Source: Comamonadaceae bacterium UBA4962 (GTDB taxonomy: Bacteria > Pseudomonadota > Gammaproteobacteria > Burkholderiales > Burkholderiaceae_C). From it: a stretch of 51,543 nucleotides of DNA. This document shows positions 33,490-41,889 of this stretch, one piece after another. The stretch lies in contig DHAE01000017.1 in NCBI GenBank assembly GCA_002397315.1, positions 1 through 51,543 of the forward strand, given 5' to 3'. The notes beneath the pieces are model-generated. The model did not search any database and was not told where the DNA came from. It worked only from the letters and a program-made list of their open reading frames with translations. Made by a program: the position numbers and the translations under genes. How positions within the stretch are numbered: position 1 is the stretch's first letter; each line of letters opens with the position of its first letter.

Positions 33490-33978
33490 TCACACCGGAT
33501 CGGGCTCGCCTTCGGGCAGATCCGCAGGCTGCGTCGTGGCGGGCACATCGGCATGCTTGACGATGGTCACCGGCACCGGGCTCGCATGCACCAGCGCCTG
33601 CGAGACGGAGCCCAGCAGCGCGCTGGCGATGGCGCCCTGGCCGCGCGCGCCGATCACGATCAGGGCGCACTGCTTGCGCTCGGCGATGTCGGCCAGGGTG
33701 GGCGCCACGTCGCCCACGCCCACTTCGGATTCGCAGGGCACGCCGGCCGCATCCACCAGCGCGCGCGCCGGGGCCATCAAATGCAGGCCGGCCTCCAGGC
33801 TGGCGGCGGCGATGAGGTCGGGGTCGCGCGAGACCACCATCTCGTAGAGGGTCGCCGGCTCCTGCACGTGCGCGAGCACCACGGTGGCCGCAAGGCCCTG
33901 GCGCACCAGCGCGAGCGTGTGGCGCACTGCATCGAGCGAGAGGTCGGAGCCATCGACGGCGACGAGGATCTTGAGCAT
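33490..33978 (-). CDS. Universal stress protein, UspA family
   Basis: The 162-residue cytoplasmic protein has the single Usp fold: MLKILVAVDGSDLSLDAVRH at the start and the nucleotide-binding loop GARGQGAIASALLGS at about residues 110-124, which keeps the G-2x-G-9x-G(S/T) pattern of ATP-binding Usp proteins. A 20-residue acidic/proline tail follows the domain. ATG 33978 is preceded by GAAAGGAAGTTCAGAAC, giving a plausible ribosome-binding site. It is divergent from tgt with 87 bases between the starts. Likely induced under stress or stasis; the direct role is unknown. Confidence 0.9.
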   Translation of the reverse strand: MLKILVAVDGSDLSLDAVRHTLALVRQGLAATVVLAHVQEPATLYEMVVSRDPDLIAAASLEAGLHLMAPARALVDAAGVPCESEVGVGDVAPTLADIAERKQCALIVIGARGQGAIASALLGSVSQALVHASPVPVTIVKHADVPATTQPADLPEGEPDPV

Positions 33979-34065
33979 GTTCTGAACTTCCTTTCTTCGG
34001 GGATCGGTGGTGCGGACCAGTGTAGTGGCGCCCCGCGCCGGGCCGTCTGGGACAATCGCCCGATC

Positions 34066-35238
34066 ATGCTCCAATTCGAACTTCTCGCGACCGATCCCGA
34101 CAGCCACGCACGGCGCGGCACGCTCACGCTCAACCACGGCGTGGTGCAGACCCCCATCTTCATGCCCGTGGGCACCTACGGCACCGTCAAGGGCGTGATG
34201 CCGCGCAGCCTGCACGAGATGGGCGCGCAGATCATCCTGGGCAACACCTTCCACCTCTGGATGCGGCCGGGCCTGGACGTGATGCAGAGCTTCGGCGGCC
34301 TGCACGGCTTCGAGCAGTGGAACAAGCCGATCCTCACCGACTCGGGCGGCTTCCAGGTCTGGTCGCTCGGCGCGATGCGCAAGATCACCGAGGAAGGCGT
34401 GACCTTCGCGAGCCCCGTGAACGGCGACAAGCTGTTCATGTCGCCCGAGGTGAGCATGCAGATCCAGACCACGCTCAACTCCGACATCGTCATGCAGCTC
34501 GACGAGTGCACGCCGTACGAGACGAAGGGCCACAAGACCACCGAGGCCGAGGCCCGCAAGTCGATGGAGATGAGCCTGCGCTGGGCGCGCCGCAGCCAGG
34601 ACGAATTCCACCGCCTGAACAACCCCAACGCGCTCTTCGGCATCGTGCAGGGCGGCATGTACAAGGACCTGCGCCAGGAGTCGCTGGAGCGGCTCGTGGA
34701 GATGGATTTCCCCGGCTACGCCGTGGGCGGCGTGAGCGTGGGCGAGCCCAAGGACGAGATGCTGGACATCATGGCCCACACGCCGCACCGGCTGCCGGCC
34801 CACAAGCCGCGCTACCTGATGGGCGTGGGCACGCCCGAGGACCTGGTGCAGGGCGTGGCCGACGGCGTGGACATGTTCGACTGCGTGATGCCCACGCGCA
34901 ACGCGCGCAACGGCACCATCTTCACGCGCCACGGCGACCTGAAGATCCGCAACGCGCGCCACAAGGCCGACCACCAGCCGCTCGACCCGACCTGCACCTG
35001 CCACGCCTGCGCGGGCACCGAGGGCGTGGCCTGGGCCGACGGAGGCCGCGGCGGTTTCAGCCGCGCCTACCTGCACCACCTCGACCGCTGCGGCGAAATG
35101 CTCGGCCCCATGCTGACCACCGTGCACAACCTGCACTACTACCTGAACCTGATGCGCGAGATCCGCGAATCGCTGGATGCCGGCCGCTTCGGCGAATTCC
35201 GGCGCCGCTTCGCGGCCGACCGCGCACGCGGCGTCTGA
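34066..35238 (+). CDS. tgt: Queuine tRNA-ribosyltransferase (tRNA-guanine transglycosylase)
   Basis: The 390-residue enzyme swaps guanine 34 for preQ1 in tRNAs with GUN anticodons. It has the base Asp in ILTDSGGFQVWSLG, the GGMYKDLRQES-type loop, GGVSVGEPKDEM, the nucleophile Asp in DMFDCVMPTRNARNG, and the zinc-site cysteines CTCHAC followed by the histidine in YLHHL. An insertion of about 13 residues (GTEGVAWADGGRG) sits between the cysteines and the conserved FSRAYL, making the protein slightly longer than the usual 370-375. ATG 34066 opens the normal MLQFELLATD start. queA is not adjacent. Confidence 0.97.
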   Translation: MLQFELLATDPDSHARRGTLTLNHGVVQTPIFMPVGTYGTVKGVMPRSLHEMGAQIILGNTFHLWMRPGLDVMQSFGGLHGFEQWNKPILTDSGGFQVWSLGAMRKITEEGVTFASPVNGDKLFMSPEVSMQIQTTLNSDIVMQLDECTPYETKGHKTTEAEARKSMEMSLRWARRSQDEFHRLNNPNALFGIVQGGMYKDLRQESLERLVEMDFPGYAVGGVSVGEPKDEMLDIMAHTPHRLPAHKPRYLMGVGTPEDLVQGVADGVDMFDCVMPTRNARNGTIFTRHGDLKIRNARHKADHQPLDPTCTCHACAGTEGVAWADGGRGGFSRAYLHHLDRCGEMLGPMLTTVHNLHYYLNLMREIRESLDAGRFGEFRRRFAADRARGV

Positions 35239-35315
35239 CGCTCGGTGGCCGGCGCGGCAGGGCGTGGGGCGGCGGCCTACGCCGCCCGGCCGGGCCAGCG
35301 CCTACGATGCGGCCC

Positions 35316-36002
35316 ATGCTGACCGTCCACCACCTCGAAACCTCCCGCTCCCAGCGCGTGCTCTGGCTCCTCGAAGAGCTGGGCGTGGCCTACGACCTGC
35401 GCCGCTACCAGCGCGATCCGCGCACCCGCCTCGCGCCGCCCGAGCTCAAGCGCATCCACCCGCTCGGCAAATCGCCGGTGATAGAGGACGGGGGCGAGGT
35501 GGTCGCCGAATCCGGCGCGATCATCGAGCACATCGCCGAACGCTACGGCGCCCAGGCCACGGGCGAGCTGGCCCACCTCGTGCCCCAGGCGGGCACGCCC
35601 GAGCACCGGCAGTGCCGCTTCTGGATGCACTACGCCGAAGGCTCGCTCATGAACTGGCTGGTGATGAAGCTGGTCTTCAAGACCATTCCGCTGCAGCCCA
35701 TGCCGTTCTTCGCGCGGCCCGTGGCCTACGCGATCTGCGGCAAGGCGCAGAAGAAGCTGGTCGATCCGAACCTGCTCACGGCCCTCGCCTTCATGGAAGA
35801 CCATCTCACGCGCCACGAATGGTTCGCGGGCGATGCGATCACCATCGCCGACTTCCAGATGAGCTTCGCGGTGGAGGCGGCGATCTCGCGCGCCAGCGGG
35901 GCGGTGGAGTTCACCGCCCTGAAGGCGTACCGCGACCGCATCAATGCGCGGCCGGCGTACCAGCGGGCGATCGCACAGGGCGGCCCCGTGGTGATGGGCT
36001 GA
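35316..36002 (+). CDS. Glutathione S-transferase family protein
   Basis: The 228-residue cytosolic protein has a thioredoxin-like N-terminal domain starting MLTVHHLETSRSQRVLWLLEELG, where Ser in SRSQR is the likely glutathione-activating residue. The cis-proline motif LGKSPVIEDGGEVVAESGAIIEHI lies at about residues 46-69. A helical C-terminal domain ends with GDAITIADFQMSFAVEAA and AYRDRINARPAYQRA. These match bacterial GSTs. An ATG three codons upstream (35307) is an alternative start. It follows tgt by 77 bases. Substrate unknown. Confidence 0.92.
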   Translation: MLTVHHLETSRSQRVLWLLEELGVAYDLRRYQRDPRTRLAPPELKRIHPLGKSPVIEDGGEVVAESGAIIEHIAERYGAQATGELAHLVPQAGTPEHRQCRFWMHYAEGSLMNWLVMKLVFKTIPLQPMPFFARPVAYAICGKAQKKLVDPNLLTALAFMEDHLTRHEWFAGDAITIADFQMSFAVEAAISRASGAVEFTALKAYRDRINARPAYQRAIAQGGPVVMG

Positions 36003-36047
36003 GGGCCGAAGGCCCATCCGCCGGGGATGGGGGCGGGGCCCCGCCCG

Positions 36048-36926
36048 TCAGATGATGGGCACGCCGCCCGTCACCGCCACCGTCGCGCCCGAGATGAAGC
36101 TCGCCTGGTCGGACGCGAGCATCACATAGGCCGGCGCCACCTCGGCGGGCTGGCCGGGGCGCTGCAGCGGCACCTGCTTGCCGAATTCGCGGGCGCGCTC
36201 GATCGGCATCGTGGACGGGATCAGCGGCGTCCAGATCGGGCCCGGGGCCACGCAGTTCACGCGGATGCCCTTGTCGGCCAGCAGCTGCGCGAGGCCGCCC
36301 GTGAAGTTCTGCAGCGCGCCCTTAGTGGAGGCATACGCCAGCAGTGTCTTGTTGGGCTTGTCCGCGTTCACCGAGACGGTGTTGATGATCGCGCTGCCCG
36401 GCGGCATGTGCTTGGAGGCGGCCTTGCTCAGGTAGAACGTGGCGTACACGTTGGTGCGGAAGGTGCGGTCGAATTCCTCGGCCGAGATCTCGTCGATGCT
36501 CTCGTGCGCCATCTGGTAGGCGGCGTTGTTGACGAGGATGTCGATGCCGCCGAGGTCTTTCAGTGCACGGTCGATGATCGCGTTGCAGTGCGCCTCTTCG
36601 CGGATGTCGCCCGGCATGCCGACCGCGCGGCGGCCTTCGGCAGTGACGATGTCGAGCGTCTTGCGCGCGTCGGCCTCTTCCTCGGGCAGGTAGGCGATGA
36701 GCACGTCCGCGCCTTCGCGCGCGAAGGCCAGCGCCACCGCGCGGCCGATGCCGCTGTCGCCGCCCGTGATCACGGCGCGGCGCCCCTGGAGCTTGCCCGA
36801 TCCTTTGTACGACGTGGCACCGTAGTCGGGCTGCGGATGCATGTCGGTTTCGGCGCCGGGCGGCGTGAGCGGCTGCTGGTCGTTGAAGGGCGGACGGGGG
36901 CCGGCGGTGCGGGGATCGAGTGGCAT
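36048..36926 (-). CDS. Short-chain dehydrogenase/reductase (general stress protein 39-like)
   Basis: The 292-residue NAD(P)-dependent oxidoreductase has an N-terminal extension of about 45 residues (RPPFNDQQPLTPPG), typical of the YhdF/YdaD/GSP39 branch. The Rossmann motif GGDSGIG lies at about 54-60, NNAA after the fourth strand, and the active-site pair in YASTKGALQ (Tyr and Lys) near residue 199. The C-terminal FISGATVAVTGGVPII is standard. AGGAG before ATG 36926 supports the start. Members are often induced by general stress. Substrate unknown. Confidence 0.92.
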   Translation of the reverse strand: MPLDPRTAGPRPPFNDQQPLTPPGAETDMHPQPDYGATSYKGSGKLQGRRAVITGGDSGIGRAVALAFAREGADVLIAYLPEEEADARKTLDIVTAEGRRAVGMPGDIREEAHCNAIIDRALKDLGGIDILVNNAAYQMAHESIDEISAEEFDRTFRTNVYATFYLSKAASKHMPPGSAIINTVSVNADKPNKTLLAYASTKGALQNFTGGLAQLLADKGIRVNCVAPGPIWTPLIPSTMPIERAREFGKQVPLQRPGQPAEVAPAYVMLASDQASFISGATVAVTGGVPII

Positions 36927-37039
36927 GGGTGCTCCTGCGGATGGATCGTGGAAAGACCCGCCAGTGTGGAAAGGCGGGCCCCGTCGAGCCCGTAGGAAAA
37001 GTGTCTGCCTGCCTGTCGGCCGTGCGTCGGCGCGGCGGG

Positions 37040-38620
37040 CTATGCCCGGGCCGGGGACGGCGCACTGCCCTGCGGCAGGCGGAAGTGCGACACGGCATCG
37101 ACCAGTTCGCGCGCCTGCGCGCTCATGCTCGCGGAGGCGGCGGCCATCTCTTCCACCATGGCCGCGTTCTGCTGCGTGACCTGGTCCATCTGCGACACCG
37201 CGTCGCTGATCTGGGCCGTGCCCAGGGTCTGCTCGCCGCTCGCGGCGCTGACCTCGCCCATGAGGGCCGTCGCGCGCCGCACCGATTCCACCACCTGCCC
37301 CATGGTGTTTTCCGCCTTCGCCACCAGGTCCGAGCCCTGCTGCACGCGCGCGACGCTGTTGTCGATCAGCCCCTTGATCTGCTGCGCCGCCCCGGCGGCC
37401 CGGCCCGCCAGCCCGCGCACCTCGCCGGCCACGACCGCGAAACCGCGTCCCAGTTCTCCGGCCCGCGCGGCCTCCACCGCGGCATTGAGCGCCAGCAGGT
37501 TCGTCTGGAAGGCGATCCCGTCGATGACGGCGATGATGCCGGCGATCTGCCGGGCACTGTCGTCCACGTCCCGCATGGTCCGCACCACCTGCTGCATCAC
37601 CGTGCCGCCCGCGCCCGCCGCCGATGCGGCCTGCTGCGCGAACGCATTGGCCTGCGCCAGGTGGTCCGCGTTCTCGCGGACGGTGGCGCTCAGTTGCTCC
37701 ATGGAGGCGGCCGTCTGCTGCAGCGCGCTGGCCTGCTCCTCGGTGCGCGAGGACAGGTCCGCGTTGCCCGTGGAAATCTGCCGGGAGGCGCTGGCCACGC
37801 CGTGGGAGCACTGGTGCACCTTGCGCACCATCCGGGCCAGGTTGTCCTGCATGGAACGCAGCTGGGCCATGAGGCTGGTGCGGTCGCCCGCGGCCAGATG
37901 GATGGACGCGTCCAGGTTGCCACGCGCCACCTCGCGCGCCAGTTCGGCGGCCGTGTCCGGCTCGGCGCCGAGCGCGCGCGTGATGCCGCGGGTGATGAGG
38001 TACCCTGCCCCCGCGGCCCCCAGCACGCACAGGGCCACCACGGCCAGCACGATGCGGAGATTGCGGGCGTACCCCGCCTCGCTGGCGGCGTACTGCCGCC
38101 GCGTCTCGGAGAGCTGCAGCTCGATGAGCTTGCCGAGCACGTCCTGCAGCGGCTCGACGGCCGGATACAGCTCCCGGGCGGCGAAGGCCCGCACCCCCTC
38201 GGGATCGCCCGCCCGCACCAGGCCGAGCAGGCGGTCCGAGGCCGCGTCGGCCCGCGCCCGGAGCGGCGTGAACGCCTGCACGAGGGCTTCTTCCCGGGGA
38301 ATCAGCCGGGTGGCCACGTAGGCGCTCCACTGCGCCTGGATCTGCTGCCGGGCGTGGAGCACGGACCGTTCGGCCTGCGCCGGAGTCAGCGCGCCGTCGC
38401 GCACCTTGTGCGCCGTGTCCACGATGTCCACCGCATAGGCATCGGAGACGAGCTTGAGCTGCTGCAAGGGCACGACCCGGTCGCGGTACACCGTGTCCAG
38501 CCCCTCCTGCGCAGCGCGCATTCCCAGCATGCCGAGCGCGCCGACGGCGGCCATGCACAGGCAGAGCGCCGCCAGCAGACAGGACATCTTGGTGGCGATT
38601 CGCATTCGGCGGAAGCTCAT
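37040..38620 (-). CDS. Methyl-accepting chemotaxis protein, membrane type
   Basis: The 526-residue receptor has a first membrane helix at about residues 9-32 (MSCLLAALCLCMAAVGALGML), a periplasmic four-helix-bundle sensor of about 150 residues, a second helix at about 185-208, a HAMP linker and a cytoplasmic signalling domain. The signalling tip is IDGIAFQTNLLALNAAVEAARAGELGRGFAVVAGEVR, which contacts CheA and CheW. The C-terminus (SAPSPARA) lacks the NWETF-type pentapeptide that tethers CheR/CheB in some receptors. ATG 38620 is used, since the 22 codons upstream are not receptor-like. It is a single gene with no che neighbours. Ligand unknown. Confidence 0.93.
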   Translation of the reverse strand: MSFRRMRIATKMSCLLAALCLCMAAVGALGMLGMRAAQEGLDTVYRDRVVPLQQLKLVSDAYAVDIVDTAHKVRDGALTPAQAERSVLHARQQIQAQWSAYVATRLIPREEALVQAFTPLRARADAASDRLLGLVRAGDPEGVRAFAARELYPAVEPLQDVLGKLIELQLSETRRQYAASEAGYARNLRIVLAVVALCVLGAAGAGYLITRGITRALGAEPDTAAELAREVARGNLDASIHLAAGDRTSLMAQLRSMQDNLARMVRKVHQCSHGVASASRQISTGNADLSSRTEEQASALQQTAASMEQLSATVRENADHLAQANAFAQQAASAAGAGGTVMQQVVRTMRDVDDSARQIAGIIAVIDGIAFQTNLLALNAAVEAARAGELGRGFAVVAGEVRGLAGRAAGAAQQIKGLIDNSVARVQQGSDLVAKAENTMGQVVESVRRATALMGEVSAASGEQTLGTAQISDAVSQMDQVTQQNAAMVEEMAAASASMSAQARELVDAVSHFRLPQGSAPSPARA

Positions 38621-38839
38621 GGTCGCGCTTTCGTGGAGCCCCTGGGGGGGCGGGGTCGAGACGGAAGCGCGACAATAACCGCTCAAATGTTAAATTTGTT
38701 AACAATTTATCGCTGTTGCCGTTTGCATGTAACTTTCGCGGATGTCTCCTACATTTCTATGGAGATGGCCCGATCCGCCACGGGGCGATGCGGCCCCTAC
38801 GGATTTTTCTGAGAGGACGTGTTTGCCTTCGTCCAAAAA

Positions 38840-38855
38840 TTCAACGATAGTTGAA
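38840..38855. promoter_or_regulatory. arsR: ArsR operator
   Basis: TTCAAC and GTTGAA form a perfect inverted repeat around GATA, ending two bases before the arsR start codon. TTCAA/TTGAA half-sites are those used by ArsR/SmtB repressors, and the location would block transcription or initiation of arsR. Confidence 0.8.
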
Positions 38856-38857
38856 CT

Positions 38858-39184
38858 ATGGAAGAAAATACCGCCATCCGATCCCTCCTGGCCCTGGCGC
38901 AGACCGTGCGCCTTCGGGCTTTCCGCGCGCTGGTCGTGGCGGGACCGGAGGGTACGACCCCAGGTGCCCTGAGCCAGGCGTTGGATGTGCCCGCTACCAG
39001 CCTGTCGTTCCATCTCAAGGAGCTGGCCAACGCGGGCCTGGTGACCCAGGAGCGGCAGGGGCGCAACCTCATCTACCGTGCCGCCTTCGACCAGATGAAC
39101 GGTCTCATGGTCTACCTCACCGAAAACTGTTGCCGTGGCGCGCCATGCGCGGTGGTTGACGGGCCATCCGCCTGCGAATGCTGA
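38858..39184 (+). CDS. arsR: Arsenic-responsive ArsR repressor
   Basis: The 108-residue ArsR/SmtB winged-helix protein has the recognition segment DVPATSLSFHLKELANAGLV (about 43-62) and the wing QERQGRNLIYRAAF. The metal-binding cysteines are not in the E. coli-type helix position but at the C-terminus: C91, C92 and C97, with two more at C106 and C108. Such a C-terminal trio is known from the Acidithiobacillus-type ArsR, an arsenite/antimonite sensor. The operator overlaps the start region. It is the first gene of the ars operon; arsB follows after 89 bases. Confidence 0.93.
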   Translation: MEENTAIRSLLALAQTVRLRAFRALVVAGPEGTTPGALSQALDVPATSLSFHLKELANAGLVTQERQGRNLIYRAAFDQMNGLMVYLTENCCRGAPCAVVDGPSACEC

Positions 39185-39273
39185 CCAGCCTTCACGCGTC
39201 CCGCTGATCCCTCACCCTGCATTTGCCCACCACGCAGGCGCAGCCGTGTCCCGTACTGTTTCCTGAACGCCCC

Positions 39274-40560
39274 ATGCTTCCCGCCGTCCTGATCTTCATC
39301 GCCACGCTCGTTCTCGTCATCTGGCAGCCGCGCGGCCTGGGCATTGGCTGGAGTGCTTCGCTGGGAGCGGTCGCAGCGCTGCTCTGCGGCGTGGTGCATC
39401 TCGCGGACATCGCGGTGGTGTGGGGAATCGTGTGGAATGCCACGGCCACCTTCGTGGCGGTGATCCTCATCAGCCTGCTGCTCGATGAAGCGGGCTTCTT
39501 CGAATGGGCGGCGCTGCACGTGGCGCGCTGGGGTGGTGGCCAGGGGCGGCGGCTGTTCGTGCTCATCGTGCTGCTGGGTGCTGCCGTGGCGGCGCTGTTC
39601 GCCAACGATGGCGCTGCGCTGATCCTGACCCCCATCGTCATGGCCATGCTGGTGGCGCTGGGCTTCTCGCCCGCGGCCACGCTGGCCTTCGTGATGGCCG
39701 CCGGCTTCATTGCCGACACGGCGAGCCTGCCGCTGATCGTCTCCAACCTGGTCAACATCGTTTTGGCCGACTATTTCAACATCGGCTTCAACCGCTATGC
39801 ATCGGTGATGGTGCCGGTGAACATCGCCGCAGTGCTGTCGAGCCTGGCCATGCTGCTCTTGGTCTTCGGGCGCGATGTTCCGGCACGCTACGAGGTATCG
39901 CGGCTCAAGGTGCCCGGCGATGCCATCCGCGATCCGCGCACGTTCCGGGCGGGCTGGGTGGTGCTGTGCCTGCTGCTGGTGGGCTTTTTCGGGCTGGAGC
40001 CGCTGGGTGTGCCGGTCAGCGCCGTGGCAGCCGCGGGCGCTGCCCTGCTGCTGGTGGTGGCGCGGTGCGGCGAAGCGATCGACACCCGGCAGGTGCTGCG
40101 TGGTGCCCCCTGGCACATCGTCGTCTTCTCGCTGGGCATGTACCTCGTGGTCTATGGGTTGCGCAATGCAGGGCTCACGGACCAGCTCGCCGCCCTGCTG
40201 GACCGGCTCTCGGCCATGGGCATCTGGGGTGCAGCCCTGGGCACCGGCTTCCTCTCTGCAGGACTTTCCTCGGTGATGAACAACATGCCCACGGTGCTGA
40301 TCGGTGCGCTGGCCATCGATGCCTCGCAGGCCGGCGGCGCGGTGAAGGAGGCCATGGTCTATGCCAACGTGATCGGCTGCGACCTGGGCCCCAAGATCAC
40401 GCCCATCGGCAGCCTGGCCACGCTGCTGTGGCTGCACGTGCTCGCCAGGAAGGGCACCCGCATTGCCTGGGGCTACTACTTCAAGGTGGGCACCGCCATG
40501 ACCCTGCCCGTGCTGGCCATCACCCTGGCGGCCCTGGCCATCCGCCTGGGCGCAGGCTGA
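39274..40560 (+). CDS. arsB: Arsenite efflux permease ArsB
   Basis: The 428-residue membrane protein has about 12 hydrophobic segments, with landmarks of the ArsB/ion transporter superfamily: ALFANDGAALILTPIVMAML (about 107-126), IADTASLPLIVSNLVNIVLADYF (about 147-169) and SSVMNNMPTVL with ANVIGCDLGPKITPIGSLATLLWLH near the end. It extrudes arsenite and antimonite using the proton gradient. No arsA ATPase gene is present, so it acts as a secondary carrier. ATG 39274 is chosen as it opens directly on the first helix; a TTG at 39223 is less likely. Confidence 0.93.
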   Translation: MLPAVLIFIATLVLVIWQPRGLGIGWSASLGAVAALLCGVVHLADIAVVWGIVWNATATFVAVILISLLLDEAGFFEWAALHVARWGGGQGRRLFVLIVLLGAAVAALFANDGAALILTPIVMAMLVALGFSPAATLAFVMAAGFIADTASLPLIVSNLVNIVLADYFNIGFNRYASVMVPVNIAAVLSSLAMLLLVFGRDVPARYEVSRLKVPGDAIRDPRTFRAGWVVLCLLLVGFFGLEPLGVPVSAVAAAGAALLLVVARCGEAIDTRQVLRGAPWHIVVFSLGMYLVVYGLRNAGLTDQLAALLDRLSAMGIWGAALGTGFLSAGLSSVMNNMPTVLIGALAIDASQAGGAVKEAMVYANVIGCDLGPKITPIGSLATLLWLHVLARKGTRIAWGYYFKVGTAMTLPVLAITLAALAIRLGAG

Positions 40561-40605
40561 GGCCCATGCGCCCGGTCCTTCTTTTCCATCCGCGAGGATT
40601 CCTCC

Positions 40606-41037
40606 ATGAGCGACATCACGATCTACCACAACCCCGACTGCGGCACCTCGCGCAACGTGCTCGCGCTCATCCGCAACAGCGGCGTCGAGCCGATGGTCAT
40701 CGAGTACCTGAAGACCCCGCCCGACCGGGCCACGCTGGAGCGCCTGATCGCCGCCATGGGCATACCCGTGCGCGACGTGCTGCGCGAGAAGGGCACGCCC
40801 TATGCGGAACTGGGCCTGGCCGACCCGAAGTGGAGCGATGCACAGCTCATCGACTGCATGCTGCGGCACCCCATCCTCATCAACCGGCCCATCGTGGCGA
40901 CGCCCCTGGGCACGCGCCTGTGCCGCCCCTCGGAAGCGGTGCTGGACATCCTGCCGAACCCGCAGCAAGGTGCGTTCTCCAAGGAAGACGGCGAGGCAGT
41001 CATCGATGCGAAAGGCCAGCGTGTCCGGCGATCCTGA
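40606..41037 (+). CDS. arsC: Arsenate reductase, glutaredoxin-dependent ArsC
   Basis: The 143-residue cytoplasmic enzyme reduces arsenate to arsenite for export by ArsB. It has the catalytic C12 in IYHNPDCGTSRNVLALI, the conserved arginine in LINRPIVATPLGTRLCRPSE and the usual VIEYLKTPPDRATLERL linker, all marking the glutaredoxin/glutathione-coupled class. ATG 40606 follows GAGGATTCCTCC. It overlaps the start of arsH by 32 bases in another frame. Confidence 0.95.
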   Translation: MSDITIYHNPDCGTSRNVLALIRNSGVEPMVIEYLKTPPDRATLERLIAAMGIPVRDVLREKGTPYAELGLADPKWSDAQLIDCMLRHPILINRPIVATPLGTRLCRPSEAVLDILPNPQQGAFSKEDGEAVIDAKGQRVRRS

Positions 41038-41740
41038 CCTTCCGCACATCGATCCGGAACTGCTGGATCCGATCGACCTGGAGCGCCTGTGGCCCACGGA
41101 GCGCGCGGCACACCCGCCGCGCATCCTGTTGCTGTACGGATCGCTCCGGGAGCGTTCCTTCAGCCGCCTGTTGACCGAGGAGGCCGCGCGTCTTCTGCGT
41201 GCCCTGGGGGCCGAACCGCGCATCTTCGATCCCGCCGGGCTTCCCCTGCCGGATGGTGCGCCGGAAGGCCACCCGAAGGTGCGGGAGCTGCGCGAGCTGG
41301 TGCAGTGGTCCGAAGGCATGGTGTGGACCTCGCCCGAGCGGCACGGCGCGATGACCGGCATCATGAAGATCCAGATCGACTGGATTCCGCTTGCCCTGGG
41401 CTCGGTGCGGCCCACGCAGGGCAAGACGCTGGCGGTGATGGAGGTATCGGGCGGGTCGCAATCCTTCAATGCCGTCAACCAGCTGCGGGTGCTGGGCCGG
41501 TGGATGCGGATGCTCACCATCCCGAACCAGTCCTCCGTCGCCAAGGCCTTCCAGGAGTTCGACGACGCGGGCCGCATGAAACCGTCCCCCTACTACGAGC
41601 GCGTGGTGGACGTGATGGAGGAACTGGTGAAGTTCACGCTGCTGACGCGCGATTGCGGGCCCTACCTGGTGGACCGCTACAGCGAACGCCGCGAAAGCGC
41701 GGAGGCGCTGTCCGCGCGCGTGGCCTCCCGGAGCATCTGA
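41006..41740 (+). CDS. arsH: Arsenical resistance flavoprotein ArsH
   Basis: The 244-residue flavodoxin-fold NADPH:FMN oxidoreductase confers resistance to organoarsenicals in characterised species. The N-terminal PHIDPELLDPIDLERLWP and the flavin-binding LLLYGSLRERSFSRLL are typical of ArsH. So are SPERHGAMTGIMKIQIDWIPL and EVSGGSQSFNAVNQLRVLGRWM, and RMKPSPYYERVVDVMEELVKFT near the end. ATG 41006 lies inside the last 32 bases of arsC, so the two are translationally coupled. It is the last gene of the ars operon; no clear terminator was seen in the 149 bases that follow. Confidence 0.94.
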   Translation: MRKASVSGDPDLPHIDPELLDPIDLERLWPTERAAHPPRILLLYGSLRERSFSRLLTEEAARLLRALGAEPRIFDPAGLPLPDGAPEGHPKVRELRELVQWSEGMVWTSPERHGAMTGIMKIQIDWIPLALGSVRPTQGKTLAVMEVSGGSQSFNAVNQLRVLGRWMRMLTIPNQSSVAKAFQEFDDAGRMKPSPYYERVVDVMEELVKFTLLTRDCGPYLVDRYSERRESAEALSARVASRSI

Positions 41741-41889
41741 CACCGGGGGCGGGTCCGCTCCGCGGGGCGCGCAGGTGCGTTCGGAAACACCACACTCAGT
41801 GAACAGTCAGGACAACGGTGCGTGCGCCAGTGCGCTGCAGGTGGTGGATTCCACAGGCGCACTGCTTCGAGATGCGTCGCGCCTCGACA

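Noticed and set aside
39112..41577. 821-codon minus-strand open frame opposite the ars genes
   Set aside because: It mirrors the codon pattern of arsBCH, is rich in His/Gln/Arg/Gly with no domain, and the ars genes are certain. High-GC antisense shadow.
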